This document shows, piece by piece, positions 1 through 9,596 of a stretch of DNA of 32,546 nt; position 1 is the stretch's first letter, and every line of letters starts with the position of its first letter. The stretch comes from Deferribacterota bacterium (GTDB taxonomy: Bacteria; Chrysiogenota; Deferribacteres; Deferribacterales; UBA228), in contig JAXHVM010000004.1 in assembly GCA_034189185.1 (NCBI GenBank), positions 1 to 32,546 on the forward strand. Reading direction: 5' to 3'. The notes beneath the pieces were generated by a model that was given only the letters and a program-made list of their open reading frames with translations, was not told the DNA's origin and did not search any database. Position numbers and translations under genes: made by a program.

Positions 1-1997
1 ATTGGTGGTGGCATGAAAGGGAATATGTTTGCACTTAGGATTGGTTTGTATTTATTATTAGCCTTATATATTATTGATTTTATATGTTGATCAGAGCTTT
101 TTCTTTCGTCCCATGGCTCTAAAGAGGCTATAGCAAAACCAACATTTTCTGCTTGGCCGCTGAGCAAGCTAAAGCCACTAACTGCTAAAACATCATCTAC
201 TCCTTTTATATTTAGTAATATATTTGTGACATTATCTAGTACCATTTGTGTTCTCTCAAGTGATGCACCTTCAGGTAATTTAACATCATTAAAAAAACCA
301 CCCCTGTCCTCTTCAGGAAGAAAGCTTGATGGTATAATTTCTGTGAGGTACCACGTGCTCAATAAGACAGATATAAAAATAAAGGCAGGGACAGCAATGC
401 GCCTGAGAAGCCATGCAACCCATTTTCCATATAATCTTCTAGAGAAATCCATATATCTGTTAAACCACCCAAAGGGTCCCTTTGTAGTTAGTTTAGTTTT
501 TCTTAAAAATATAGAACAGAGAGCAGGGCTTAAGGTTAACGAATTTATTGCTGAAATTACAACAGATACGCAGATTGTAACCCCAAACTGTTTATATAGT
601 TGACCAACTATGCCTGGCATAAATGCAATGGGGACAAAAACTGCAAGTAAAACGAGTGTTGTTGCAACAATCGGACCAGTTACTTGGTCCATTGCTTTTA
701 TGCTGGCAGCTTTTGGGTCCAAACCTTCTTCAATTAGTCTATGCACATTTTCAACAACAACTATTGCATCATCAACAACTAATCCAATTGCCAAAATCAA
801 TGCAAATAAAACTACTGTGTTAGCTGAAAAACCGAGGGCTAAAAGGAATGCAAATGTGCCAATAATAGATACTGGTATAGCAGCAGTAGGTATAAGGGTT
901 GCACGCCAATCTTGTAAAAATATAAATATTACTAAGACAACAAGTAAAAAGGTAAAAAATAGAGTAAACACAATTTCACTAATAGCTTCTCTTACGTAGT
1001 CTGTTGTATCATAGATTATTTCGTACTCTATATCCCCTGGCATTATCTCTTTTAGATCTTTTAATTGGGCTCTTACTTCATTCATTGTAAGAACAGCATT
1101 TGCCTCACTAGATCTGTATACTGCCATACCTACTGTGGGCTGCCCATTCTTAAAAGCTATTGGGCTGTATTCTTTGCTGTCCAATTCTATTCTTGCTATA
1201 TCCTTAAGCCTTACAAGACCACCTTGCTCATTTGATCTAACTACAATATCCTCAAATTCCTCTGCTTCAGTGAGTCTCCCTTTTGCTCTTAGAACATATT
1301 GAACTTCTTGTCCTGGAACAGCGGGTACAGTTCCCATATAACCGATTGTTGCTTGCAAATTTTGGGATTGAATTGCATCTATTACTTCATCCTCACTTAG
1401 GTTGAGTGCTCTTAATTTATCTGGTTTAAGCCAGATTCTCATACTATAATCAAATTCTCCAAATATAAAAACATCATTAACCCCAGCAATTCTAACTAAA
1501 CTGTCTTTAACAGTTCTTGTTAAATAGTTTGTCATAAATACTCTATCGTATGTATTATTTGGAGAAACAAATGTAATAACACCTAGCATGTCAGTTGAAC
1601 GCCTTCTTACATCAATACCCTGATCAAGCACCTCTTGTGGCAGCTGGGGTTCGGCAAGTTGAACCCTATTTTGTACATTTACTTGGTTTATATCAGGATT
1701 TGTACCAATTTCAAATGTAACAGTTAGCTCATAACTGCCATTGTTAGAGCTTGATGATTCCATATATAACATATTCTCAACACCATTTACTTCTTGTTCG
1801 ATAGGTGCTGCAACTGTATCCCTAACAACTTCGGCATTTGCTCCTGGGTATACAGTAGAGACTCTAACAACTGGTGGTGTTATTTGTGGGAACTCAGCTA
1901 CAGGTATATTGAAAATAGCGATAATTCCAGCCATGGTAATAATTACTGATATGACTGTTGCTAATCTAGGTCTTTCAATGAATATTTTAGAAAACAT
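1..1997 (-). CDS. RND multidrug efflux pump, inner-membrane subunit (AcrB/MexB type), partial
   Basis: Proton-driven inner-membrane transporter that would work with a periplasmic adaptor and an outer-membrane channel to expel drugs or other amphiphiles. The visible 665 codons are the N-terminal two thirds; the C-terminus lies beyond the window edge. It starts MFSKIFIERPRLATVI, followed by the usual first membrane helix and a periplasmic porter domain. The fourth helix carries GLVVDDAIVVVENV with the paired aspartates at about residues 409-410, matching the proton-relay pair of AcrB (D407/D408). The start ATG is preceded by AAGGA at good spacing, 17 bases after the adaptor gene, so the two are one operon. 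The reading frame is open at every place I checked. The family (HAE1-type RND) is clear; the substrate cannot be read from sequence. Confidence 0.95.
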   Translation of the reverse strand, partial: MFSKIFIERPRLATVISVIITMAGIIAIFNIPVAEFPQITPPVVRVSTVYPGANAEVVRDTVAAPIEQEVNGVENMLYMESSSSNNGSYELTVTFEIGTNPDINQVNVQNRVQLAEPQLPQEVLDQGIDVRRRSTDMLGVITFVSPNNTYDRVFMTNYLTRTVKDSLVRIAGVNDVFIFGEFDYSMRIWLKPDKLRALNLSEDEVIDAIQSQNLQATIGYMGTVPAVPGQEVQYVLRAKGRLTEAEEFEDIVVRSNEQGGLVRLKDIARIELDSKEYSPIAFKNGQPTVGMAVYRSSEANAVLTMNEVRAQLKDLKEIMPGDIEYEIIYDTTDYVREAISEIVFTLFFTFLLVVLVIFIFLQDWRATLIPTAAIPVSIIGTFAFLLALGFSANTVVLFALILAIGLVVDDAIVVVENVHRLIEEGLDPKAASIKAMDQVTGPIVATTLVLLAVFVPIAFMPGIVGQLYKQFGVTICVSVVISAINSLTLSPALCSIFLRKTKLTTKGPFGWFNRYMDFSRRLYGKWVAWLLRRIAVPAFIFISVLLSTWYLTEIIPSSFLPEEDRGGFFNDVKLPEGASLERTQMVLDNVTNILLNIKGVDDVLAVSGFSLLSGQAENVGFAIASLEPWDERKSSDQHIKSIIYKANNKYKPILSANIFPFMPPP

Positions 1998-2014
1998 TTA
2001 ATAATCCTTGTAGA

Positions 2015-3148
2015 CTAAATTTTTTTATTATCATCGGTTATAACATTAACAGGATCGCCTGGCTTTACTTTAAGTATCCCTTCAACAATAACTCTATCAC
2101 CCTCTTCTAAGCCCTTTTCAACAATCCACTTATCTTCTATTGTTTTACCTGTTTCGATTCTTCTTATTTCAACAACATTTTTTTCGTTTACAACAAGGAC
2201 AAAAGAGCCTTCATTGTCAATCTGAACAGCTCTTTGGGGGACAAGTGGTTTGTATTCTGGTTTCGATAGTTTTATAAATACATTAACATACTCCCCTGGA
2301 ACAAGTAGGTGGTCTGGGTTATTATATTTTGTCCAAATAGCGATTGTTCCAGTTCTTGGATCTACCTTGTTGTCAACAAAATCAATAATGCCTTTATAGG
2401 GATATTTTGTGCCATCTGAAAATGCTATCTCAGGGGATAAGATTTTTTTAGAGTCTTTTGACTCCATATCCTTTAAGGCATTTCTTATTATTGATATATT
2501 ATTTTCGCTGATCGAGAATACTACCCTAATGGGATCCATTTGTTTTAATTCAGCAAGTGGTTCTGAGCTTGGTCCAACAAGGTTACCTTTGGTATATGTG
2601 GTTTTTCCAATCCTACCTGTTATAGGGGCATAAATTGTAGTATAACCGTAATTGATTGATGCAGTATCTAGGTTTGCTTTTGCTTGTTCAAGCCTGCCAG
2701 CAGCTAAATCTCTATTTGCTATAGCATCATCTATATCAGTTTGTGGCACACTTTCTGGCCTTGCACTTTTAAGTCTCTTAAGCTTTGTCTCTGCCTTGAA
2801 AAGCTCTGCCTTTGCTTGTTTTACCTCTGCTTTTGCTGCATCCAATCTAGCTTTGTATGGCGGTTGCTCAATTATATAGAGTAGACTCCCTTTTTTTATA
2901 AAATCACCCTCTTTAAAATTAACCTTTTCTATATAACCTTCTACACGTGCCATTATTTCTACTGATTCTATAGATTCGACGTGACCCACCTCTTTTTCAG
3001 GTGGGTTAACATCTTGCATTTTTATCTTGTAAACCTTTACTGGGATTTTAGGGGTATTTTCATCATCTTCGGCATATATATTTCCAATGAATATAAAAAG
3101 CAATACAATAAATGTTGTAAAAAATCTGGTTGTTTTTAAAATATTCAT
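2015..3148 (-). CDS. RND efflux periplasmic adaptor (membrane fusion protein)
   Basis: Periplasmic adaptor linking the RND pump encoded just downstream to an outer-membrane channel. The 377-residue protein has a hydrophobic signal sequence (residues about 8-26, ending IGNIYAED) without a lipobox cysteine, so it is probably anchored by the uncleaved N-terminus or released, not lipidated. Next come a biotinyl-lipoyl-like half motif (VEGYIEKVNFKEGDFIKKG), an Ala/Lys/Glu-rich alpha-helical hairpin (about 80-165), the second lipoyl half (YAPITGRIGKTTYTKGNLVG) and a beta-barrel/membrane-proximal domain. The length is normal for AcrA/MexE-like adaptors. AGGAG lies just upstream of the ATG. It is the first gene of the pump operon, and no outer-membrane factor gene is visible on this side. 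Its promoter and a likely operator are in the 146-base gap upstream. Confidence 0.95.
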   Translation of the reverse strand: MNILKTTRFFTTFIVLLFIFIGNIYAEDDENTPKIPVKVYKIKMQDVNPPEKEVGHVESIESVEIMARVEGYIEKVNFKEGDFIKKGSLLYIIEQPPYKARLDAAKAEVKQAKAELFKAETKLKRLKSARPESVPQTDIDDAIANRDLAAGRLEQAKANLDTASINYGYTTIYAPITGRIGKTTYTKGNLVGPSSEPLAELKQMDPIRVVFSISENNISIIRNALKDMESKDSKKILSPEIAFSDGTKYPYKGIIDFVDNKVDPRTGTIAIWTKYNNPDHLLVPGEYVNVFIKLSKPEYKPLVPQRAVQIDNEGSFVLVVNEKNVVEIRRIETGKTIEDKWIVEKGLEEGDRVIVEGILKVKPGDPVNVITDDNKKI

Positions 3149-3171
3149 AAAATTCTCCTAATCCTAAACTA

Positions 3172-3202
3172 AATATAATTCTAATTTAGAAAGAATTATA
3201 TT
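3172..3202 (-). promoter_or_regulatory. Probable operator: perfect 11-base inverted repeat over the efflux start site
   Basis: AATATAATTCT at 3172-3182 is the exact reverse complement of AGAATTATATT at 3192-3202, with a 9-base centre. An inner 13-base near-palindrome (TTCTAATTTAGAA, 3179-3191) overlaps it, so the block holds several TTCTAA-like half sites. It lies immediately downstream of the predicted -10 box and covers the expected transcription start, 24 bases before the adaptor ATG. TetR- or MarR-type repressors of RND pumps commonly bind at such places. No regulator gene is adjacent, so its owner is unknown. Confidence 0.55.
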
Positions 3203-3230
3203 CTTATAACATAGAAAAATAAAAAGTCAA
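3203..3230 (-). promoter_or_regulatory. Sigma70-type promoter of the efflux operon
   Basis: On the minus strand TTGACT (3225-3230) and TATAAG (3203-3208) match the -35 and -10 consensus at five of six bases each and are separated by 16 bases. The predicted start at about 3196 falls inside the inverted repeat described separately. The rest of the gap up to 3294 is A/T tracts with no convincing GC-containing terminator hairpin for the upstream mutase-meaB unit. Confidence 0.55.
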
Positions 3231-3294
3231 ATAATTATTTTAAATAAATATTTAATTTTAAATAAAAAAATATTTAAACAAAAAAAAGAAAAAC

Positions 3295-4275
3295 CTATTT
3301 AATGAAGGAAGAAAAAAGTATTTCGGCAGCCTTGCTTGGGGTTAATTCCCCATTTAGAATCATTTCTCTATACTTATTATACATTTCTTTAATAACTTTA
3401 TTGTTGAAAAAAAACATCTTTAGTTTTGATTCAATTAGATCATCAAACCATTTTATGTTCTGCAATTTTCTGTTTTTTGAAAAAAGATTTTCTTCTTTTA
3501 GAAAGGATATAAATTCATTACTCTTAGCAAGTAGCGAATCTATGCCTTTATTTTCTAGTGCATCTATCAATAAGATAGGAACACTCCAATTGCTATACTT
3601 AGATTTTGTGATTGATAGGGCAAACTCTAAGTATTTTTTTGAATTTTTAGCCTTTGTTATATTATTACCTGAAACCTTATTTATGGCTATAATATCAGCA
3701 ATTTCAATAATACCTTTTTTTATCCCTTGTAAGTCATCGCCTGCATTAGGCAATTGCAACAAAATTATTATATCAACCATATTTGCTATATTAATCTCAG
3801 ATTGCCCCGTGCCCACAGTTTCAATAATGACTCTGTTATAACCTGCTGCTTCGCACAAGAATATTGCCTCCCTTGTGTTGTAGGTGACGCCCCCAAGAGA
3901 TGTTGAGCTTGGAGAGGGTCTTATATACACATTGTCTAGTTTAGACAGCTCTTCCATCCTTGTTTTGTCGCCAAGTATACTACCCCCTGAGATATGGGAG
4001 GAGGGATCAACTGCAAGTACAGCAATTTTATCACCTTTTTTTGCAAGCATAGAACCAAACCTGTCAATAAAAGTGCTTTTACCAACACCGGGTGGTCCTG
4101 TTATACCATATCTTACTGAATTACCTGTATATTTGTATATTTTAGATATTATCTTATCTGCATATTTTCTGTGATCTTCCCTTTTACTTTCTATTAAAGT
4201 AATTGCTTTTGATAATGCCCTAAGGTCACCTTTTAATATTAAATCAATCAAAGATGATTCATTCATTAGAGGCAT
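3295..4275 (-). CDS. meaB: MeaB/ArgK-type GTPase chaperone of methylmalonyl-CoA mutase
   Basis: G3E-family GTPase that gates cobalamin loading of methylmalonyl-CoA mutase and protects it from inactivation. The 326-residue length is typical. Motifs seen: Walker [10 protein letters not shown] (60-68), the block [20 protein letters not shown] (88-107), [10 protein letters not shown] (151-160) and a C-terminal dimerisation region. The guanine-specificity motif, usually NKAD in this family, reads NKVS (199-202), so its Asp is replaced by Ser; this is reported as a finding. The start chosen overlaps the mutase stop by 17 bases and has AGAGG just before it; a second ATG three codons later lacks a ribosome site. 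Adjacency to the mutase makes the assignment firm. Confidence 0.93.
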   Translation of the reverse strand: MPLMNESSLIDLILKGDLRALSKAITLIESKREDHRKYADKIISKIYKYTGNSVRYGITGPPGVGKSTFIDRFGSMLAKKGDKIAVLAVDPSSHISGGSILGDKTRMEELSKLDNVYIRPSPSSTSLGGVTYNTREAIFLCEAAGYNRVIIETVGTGQSEINIANMVDIIILLQLPNAGDDLQGIKKGIIEIADIIAINKVSGNNITKAKNSKKYLEFALSITKSKYSNWSVPILLIDALENKGIDSLLAKSNEFISFLKEENLFSKNRKLQNIKWFDDLIESKLKMFFFNNKVIKEMYNKYREMILNGELTPSKAAEILFSSFIK

Positions 4276-6427
4276 AGTGCCTCTTTTTGCATAGATTTTC
4301 TATTATTTCTTCAGCTGCATCTAATATTGGTGCTCCTGGACCAAATATTGATATAACACCTATCTTTTTTAGATAATCATAATCTTTTTTTGGAATAATG
4401 CCGCCCATGACGATTAATATGTCCTCTTTAAAATCTTTAATATTAAATTTTTTGAGCTCTTCAATTAACGAATTAGCGATTTCTTTATGTGCACCTGCTA
4501 ATGTTGAAACACCTATAACATGCACATCATTTTCAATAGCCATCTTAGCAATTTCTTTTGGTGTTGAAAAAAGTGGTGCCATGTCAACATCAAAGCCTAA
4601 GTCAGAGAACGCCGATGCAATTACTTTTGCTCCTCTATCATGTCCGTCTTGACCTATTTTTGCAACTAATATACGGGGTCTTCTGCCTTCCTCTTTTGCA
4701 AAATTGTCAACATCTTTTTTAATATTCATGAAGCATTCATCATCTTTAAAAATACTGCTAAACTGTCCATTTTGTATTCTAATTTGTGCGGTATATCTTC
4801 CAAATACCTTTTCTAGGGTACTACTAATTTCACCTAAGGTTGCCCTCTCCCTTGCTGCATCTATTGCTGCCTCTAGAAGATTGTGGCCCTCTTTTGCTGC
4901 TATTTCAAGCCTTTCTAATGATTTTGTTAATTTTTTTCCATCCCTTTTTTCTTTTACTTTTTTTATCCTTTCAATTTGGGCATTTAACACCTTTTTGTTA
5001 TCTATTTCTAATATCTCTACATCCTCATCAGAGCCTGTCTTATATTTATTAATACCTACAATTATCTCTTCTCCTTTCTCTATTAAGGCTTGTCTCTTTG
5101 CGGCAGCTTCTTCAATCTTCATTTTCGGCAATCCTTCCTCTATCGCTTTAGTCATACCACCCAATTCTTCTATCTCATCAATAAGTATATTGGCTTGTTT
5201 GTATATTTCATTTGTTAAATATTCTATAAAATAAGAGCCTCCTAGAGGGTCAATCTCTTTACATATATTTGTTTCTTCCTGTAGAATTAACTGAGTGTTC
5301 CTTGCAATACTTGCTGAAAATTCAGTAGGTAAGCTTAGTGCCTCATCAAAGGAGTTGGTATGTAATGATTGGGTACCCCCTAAGACTCCAGCCAATGCCT
5401 CAATAGTTGTTCTTATTATATTATTGTATGGATCTACTGCTGTTAATGACCAACCAGAAGTTTGACAGTGTGTTCGTAACATCATCGATTTTTCATTTTT
5501 TGGTTCATAATAGCTCATTTTATCAGCCCACAGCAAACGGGCAGCTCTTAATTTTGCTATTTCAAAGAAAAAGTTCATTCCAATACCAAAGAAGAAAGAG
5601 AGTCTAGGAGCAAACTCATCAATACTTAAACCCCTATTTAAGGCATATCTAACGTATTCCATACCGTCAGCTATAGTATAAGCTAACTCAATAATGGGAT
5701 CACCACCTGCCTCTTGTATATGATATCCGCTAATTGATATTGAGTTAAATCTAGGCATATTTTTTGCGGTATATTCAATAATATCGCCAACTATTCTCAT
5801 TGAATCTTTGGGAGGATAGATATAGGTGTTTCTAACCATAAATTCCTTAAGGATATCATTTTGAATAGTTCCAGAGAGTTTATCCTGTGTAACCCCACTT
5901 TCTTCAGCAGCTACTATGAAAAAAGCTAATATAGGTGTTACTGCACCATTCATTGTCATTGAAACAGATATTTTATCTAAAGGTATATCCCTAAATAGAA
6001 TTTTCATATCCTCAACACTGTCTATTGCTACACCTGCTTTGCCTACATCTAACAGGCTTCTTGGATGGTCTGAGTCGTACCCCCTATGTGTTGGCAGATC
6101 AAAGGCAACAGACAGGCCTTGTTGACCAGAGTTTAAGCATTTCTTATAGAATTCATTTGTTTCCTCTACAGATCCAAACCCAGCATATTGTCTTATTGTC
6201 CAAGGTCTATTTGTATACATAGTTGCATAAACACCTCTAATAAATGGTGGAAAACCAGGTAAACTATCTATATATTTTAATTTTTCTAGATCCGCTTTTG
6301 TATATAGAGGCTTAACATCCACTTTTTCATAAAAATTACTATAGGTTGAATCAAGAGGGCGATTCTTTAACTCTTTTTCCGCCTTTTTTTTCCATTCTCC
6401 CAATGATACTTCTTTAAATTTACTCAT
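4259..6427 (-). CDS. mut: Methylmalonyl-CoA mutase, single-chain, adenosylcobalamin-dependent
   Basis: Interconverts (R)-methylmalonyl-CoA and succinyl-CoA in propionate metabolism. At 722 residues it carries both the N-terminal TIM-barrel substrate domain and the C-terminal B12 domain. Barrel landmarks: [11 protein letters not shown] with Tyr81, [11 protein letters not shown] with Arg199 and GYHIQEAG with His236. The Tyr and Arg match the pair (Y89/R207 in the Propionibacterium enzyme) that distinguishes methylmalonyl-CoA from isobutyryl-CoA mutases. The cobalamin motif DGHDRG (594-599) supplies the base-off His596, followed by GGIIP and FGPG loops. AAGGG precedes the ATG. It is transcribed leftwards with meaB. 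No epimerase or carboxylase is adjacent. The shared 88-base region with the next gene holds overlapping divergent promoter elements. Confidence 0.96.
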   Translation of the reverse strand: MSKFKEVSLGEWKKKAEKELKNRPLDSTYSNFYEKVDVKPLYTKADLEKLKYIDSLPGFPPFIRGVYATMYTNRPWTIRQYAGFGSVEETNEFYKKCLNSGQQGLSVAFDLPTHRGYDSDHPRSLLDVGKAGVAIDSVEDMKILFRDIPLDKISVSMTMNGAVTPILAFFIVAAEESGVTQDKLSGTIQNDILKEFMVRNTYIYPPKDSMRIVGDIIEYTAKNMPRFNSISISGYHIQEAGGDPIIELAYTIADGMEYVRYALNRGLSIDEFAPRLSFFFGIGMNFFFEIAKLRAARLLWADKMSYYEPKNEKSMMLRTHCQTSGWSLTAVDPYNNIIRTTIEALAGVLGGTQSLHTNSFDEALSLPTEFSASIARNTQLILQEETNICKEIDPLGGSYFIEYLTNEIYKQANILIDEIEELGGMTKAIEEGLPKMKIEEAAAKRQALIEKGEEIIVGINKYKTGSDEDVEILEIDNKKVLNAQIERIKKVKEKRDGKKLTKSLERLEIAAKEGHNLLEAAIDAARERATLGEISSTLEKVFGRYTAQIRIQNGQFSSIFKDDECFMNIKKDVDNFAKEEGRRPRILVAKIGQDGHDRGAKVIASAFSDLGFDVDMAPLFSTPKEIAKMAIENDVHVIGVSTLAGAHKEIANSLIEELKKFNIKDFKEDILIVMGGIIPKKDYDYLKKIGVISIFGPGAPILDAAEEIIENLCKKRHYASNE

Positions 6428-6515
6428 AGACTACCCTTCATTTTTGTTTTCATTGATATTGATTAACTATATATTATAATATAATATTAAAATTATCAAG
6501 ATTTAAGGGGTTATT
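6428..6515. promoter_or_regulatory. Divergent promoter region between mutase and isochorismatase-like gene
   Basis: Plus-strand candidate: TTGATA (6453-6458), 16 bases, then a consensus TATAAT (6475-6480). Minus-strand candidate: TTGATA (complement of 6494-6499), 15 bases, then TATAAT (complement of 6473-6478). The two -10 boxes overlap almost completely in a TATATTATAATATAATATT run, so the two directions probably compete for polymerase. In such AT-rich DNA these matches are suggestive only. Confidence 0.45.
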
Positions 6516-7061
6516 ATGGATTTTCTTAAAGGTGATACGCTGTTTCTATTAATTGATTTTCAAGAAAAATTAGCCAATGTAATGGATTGTGATGAGATTG
6601 TAAAAGTTAGAAAAAATGCGGAAATCTTTTTAAAGGCAGCTAATATAACCAGTTTACCTGTTATATATACACAACAATATACAAAAGGTCTTGGGCAAAC
6701 GGTAGAAGAGTTAAGAGTGCTCCTTAAAGGAGAACCTATCGAGAAAACAGCCTTTTCATGTTATAGAGAAAAAAAGTTTGTTAATGCTTTAAATAAAAGC
6801 TGTAGAAGACATATTGTAATAAGTGGCATGGAGGCGCATATTTGTGTTTTACAAACTGCCCTTGACCTAATATATAATAGTTTTTTAGTTACTATTATAA
6901 GTGATGCGGTTATATCAAGAAATTTAAAAAATCGTGAAAGGGCTTTAAATTTTCTGTCCCTTAAAGGAGCAAATATTTTGCCCCTTGAGTCTTTGTTATT
7001 TATATTAGTTGGGGATGCAAAGGATGCTTCATTTAAAGATATCTCAAAATTAATAAAATAG
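6516..7061 (+). CDS. Isochorismatase-like cysteine hydrolase
   Basis: Cytosolic hydrolase of the isochorismatase-like superfamily, 181 residues, the normal length for single-domain members. The catalytic triad is visible: Asp14 in LLIDFQEKL, Lys77 in IEKTAFSCY and Cys110 in GMEAHICVLQTALDL, the last preceded by the usual cis-peptide-like segment. This sequence type resembles the YcaC-like or nicotinamidase-related branch rather than true isochorismatases with a carrier domain, so the substrate is unknown. The start has AAGGGG at good spacing. It is followed after 9 bases by a chemoreceptor gene and is probably cotranscribed with it, though no functional link is apparent. Confidence 0.88.
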   Translation: MDFLKGDTLFLLIDFQEKLANVMDCDEIVKVRKNAEIFLKAANITSLPVIYTQQYTKGLGQTVEELRVLLKGEPIEKTAFSCYREKKFVNALNKSCRRHIVISGMEAHICVLQTALDLIYNSFLVTIISDAVISRNLKNRERALNFLSLKGANILPLESLLFILVGDAKDASFKDISKLIK

Positions 7062-7070
7062 GAGCTGTAA

Positions 7071-9071
7071 ATGAAAAAAATACCACTATTTAGAAGGCTA
7101 AGTATTCAAACAATAGGTATAACTATTTTGGCTACTATTGTATTCTTGTTCGTATTGGTACTTATAAATATTGAGATAGGAACTAATTTAGCCTTAAAAG
7201 TCAATAAAGATGAATATAAGGAACTTTATGAGGAAATAAATACTAGTATTAAAGCATATTTTGATGATAGAGTAGGGGTTATCAGTCTTATTGCAAAAAG
7301 TAAAGAATTTATTGATTTTTTAGAAGATCCTGAAGATGTAGATAAGGCGACTATAGCTTTTAATAATATACATAGATTTAGCAATATCTTTAATGATATA
7401 ATCGAACTTTCTATAATCTATATGGCTGATAATCCAGTTAAGACATATACAGACAATAAGACTATTGCTGTTTCTAAAGGGGATATAATCTTATCAAATA
7501 TTGAAAAAAATATTGGGAGTGAATTTCCGCACAGGGAGGTTATGAACAGGGATTTTAAAAGTGATAGCTACTATATAAGCCAAGCTGAATATAATAAAGA
7601 GCTTGATGCTTTTTTGATTGATGTGCTTTTACCTGTTAAAGCATTTAAAGGCAGGGCATTAGTCTCAATAACAATAAGCCTTAGTGATTACGTAAAATCC
7701 CATATTTCAACTATAGGTGTAGGGGATACTGGCAGAGTTTTATTGTTAGATTCAAATAGGAATATTATCTATAATAAAGGAAATAAAGGAGATAATGGGT
7801 TTTTAGAGCTACCAGTTGAGCCAGAAGAGATATTTAAAAAGATTGATAATAGTAATTATGATTTTATCTATGACGTTAAAGGTGAAGGTAAATACAGGTT
7901 TTTAATATTCCCTTTAGTGCTTAAGAATAGTCAAGCTACCTATTACTTTGTCGGATATCAGGATTTAGCTGAGATTACAATGTTATCTAAGAGTTTTACA
8001 CAAAATACTATTATTATGTCTTTGATATTTTTGTTTGTACTTGCAACCTTATTGTATTTCATATTTCAAAAGATTTTTAATAAAAGAATTTGGGATCTTA
8101 TTAATAAATTTAGGGATATCTCAGAGTCACGTGAAGCTGATTTAACAAAGAAATTAACTATAGAGAGAAATGATGAGCTTAGCTTAATTGCTAAATATTT
8201 TAATGATTTTATAGACACAATAAGAGAAATAATAGGCTCAACAAGAGAAAATATGATTGATGTTAGCTCTGCATATAATCAACTCTCTTCTTCTATGGAG
8301 CAAGTTGCTAGAACAACATCTGAACAATCAGGGCAGATTTCAGAGGTTGCCTCTGCTATGGAGGAGTTGTCTGCATCTTCATTTGAGGTTAGTGAGACAG
8401 CTGTAAACACTAAAGAAAAAGTAGAGAGTGCAAGGGATAAAACATATGAGGGTAGAAAGTTATTGCAAAAGGTAGTAGAGACAATAAATATTATAAATGA
8501 GAATACAGAAAACCTTTCAAGAACTGTTAAAAATCTTCTAAGTAGCTCTATGCATATAGGTAACATACTCAATGTAATTAACGATATAGCAGATCAAACT
8601 AATCTACTTGCACTTAATGCTGCAATTGAGGCAGCTAGGGCAGGGGAAGCAGGTCGTGGTTTTGCTGTTGTAGCTGAAGAGGTTAGGAAGCTAGCTGAGA
8701 GAACTACTTCTTCAACCAAAGAGATAGCCAATATTATTAAATCCTTACAAGCAGAATCTGAAAAAGCTGATGAAAATATGTTAAGGGCAAAAGAGAGTGT
8801 TGATGAGGGCGTTAAAGCAGTAGATGACACAAATAAGATATTTATGGATATTGTAAGTGTGAATGATGCTGTTTTTGATGCTTCAAGCCAGATTGAGTCT
8901 TCAATTAAGGAGCAGGCAGCAACTGTTAGCAGAACAAATGACAATGTACAGGTAATAGCTTCAGGTATTGAAGAATCTAGTAGGGCAATAACAGAGGTGA
9001 CAAACACAATAGCAGATTTACAAAGGAAGGTGGAAGAACTTAAGGTTATTGTTGAAAAATTTAAAGTATAA
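7071..9071 (+). CDS. Methyl-accepting chemotaxis protein with periplasmic Cache-like domain
   Basis: Transmembrane chemoreceptor that senses a periplasmic ligand and controls the CheA kinase. In order along 666 residues: first membrane helix at about 13-36; a periplasmic region of some 270 residues whose distal part ([16 protein letters not shown], near 217-232) has the signature of Cache domains; a second helix at about 310-332; HAMP linker (about 333-387); and a long coiled-coil signalling domain. The highly conserved hairpin tip reads [18 protein letters not shown] then [18 protein letters not shown] near 508-545. The C-terminus ends EKFKV with no CheR-docking pentapeptide. Its presence implies a chemotaxis system and motility elsewhere in the genome. 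The ligand is unknown. Confidence 0.95.
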   Translation: MKKIPLFRRLSIQTIGITILATIVFLFVLVLINIEIGTNLALKVNKDEYKELYEEINTSIKAYFDDRVGVISLIAKSKEFIDFLEDPEDVDKATIAFNNIHRFSNIFNDIIELSIIYMADNPVKTYTDNKTIAVSKGDIILSNIEKNIGSEFPHREVMNRDFKSDSYYISQAEYNKELDAFLIDVLLPVKAFKGRALVSITISLSDYVKSHISTIGVGDTGRVLLLDSNRNIIYNKGNKGDNGFLELPVEPEEIFKKIDNSNYDFIYDVKGEGKYRFLIFPLVLKNSQATYYFVGYQDLAEITMLSKSFTQNTIIMSLIFLFVLATLLYFIFQKIFNKRIWDLINKFRDISESREADLTKKLTIERNDELSLIAKYFNDFIDTIREIIGSTRENMIDVSSAYNQLSSSMEQVARTTSEQSGQISEVASAMEELSASSFEVSETAVNTKEKVESARDKTYEGRKLLQKVVETINIINENTENLSRTVKNLLSSSMHIGNILNVINDIADQTNLLALNAAIEAARAGEAGRGFAVVAEEVRKLAERTTSSTKEIANIIKSLQAESEKADENMLRAKESVDEGVKAVDDTNKIFMDIVSVNDAVFDASSQIESSIKEQAATVSRTNDNVQVIASGIEESSRAITEVTNTIADLQRKVEELKVIVEKFKV

Positions 9072-9083
9072 AATAACTAAATT

Positions 9084-9596
9084 ATGACAATATATAAAAA
9101 TATGCTGATTTTAATTATCAGCATATTTTTGTTTTTTTTATTTTTCTACTTTTTCTCTAACATAAACATTGCGGAATATTATTTTTTAGATAATAAAGGA
9201 GAGGCAAATGTTGTAAAGATTGGTCTCATAAAGAAATCATCTAACGAGGAGATAACATTAAAAAAAGTTTTAAATAACTATCTTTCTTTAGCTAGAAAGG
9301 ATAGTTTTAATAGTGAACTGCTAAGTAATTTCACAATAAAGGATGTTAATATTCAAAATAATGCATGTATTATCCATTTAGAGTTGAAATTAGATAGAAA
9401 AGTGAATTTAACCTCTTTTAGTGAGAGTAGAAGCTTGATTTTACTCCTTAAAACTGCTAAAAGCTTTTTAAAAAATGTTAAATATTTTAAAATTATTGGA
9501 TTAGAGAAGGTTTATAAACATATTGATACAAGCTATCCAATGATGTTAGTAGGGGATAATATTAAGATAGTGGTAGGAGTTATAAATGAGGATTGA
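9084..9596 (+). CDS. Membrane-anchored GerMN-domain-like protein
   Basis: A 170-residue protein with one N-terminal membrane helix (about residues 7-28) and a roughly 130-residue extracytoplasmic domain. The pattern TLKKVLNNYLSLA, then NFTIKDVNIQNNACIIHLEL, fits the GerMN fold (a ring-like domain first seen in the spore germination protein GerM), and its position just before rph and rdgB matches small GerMN proteins in other Gram-negative genomes. Both points are recognition by eye, not a profile search. In a non-sporulating bacterium the role is likely in the cell envelope. It overlaps rph by 11 bases, implying translational coupling. Confidence 0.6.
   Translation: MTIYKNMLILIISIFLFFLFFYFFSNINIAEYYFLDNKGEANVVKIGLIKKSSNEEITLKKVLNNYLSLARKDSFNSELLSNFTIKDVNIQNNACIIHLELKLDRKVNLTSFSESRSLILLLKTAKSFLKNVKYFKIIGLEKVYKHIDTSYPMMLVGDNIKIVVGVINED

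Noticed and set aside
226-2001. Several plus-strand open frames (226-603, 610-999, 1741-2001)
   Set aside because: They are antisense to the RND pump, whose minus-strand reading is open and has clear family motifs; their translations are low-complexity Ser/Thr-rich.
3231-3294. Possible terminator after meaB
   Set aside because: Only A/T self-complementary runs (AAATATTT-like); no GC-containing stem with a following T tract in the right orientation.
8279-9007. Minus-strand open frames inside the chemoreceptor
   Set aside because: Ser/Leu-rich shadows of the coiled-coil signalling domain; no ribosome sites.
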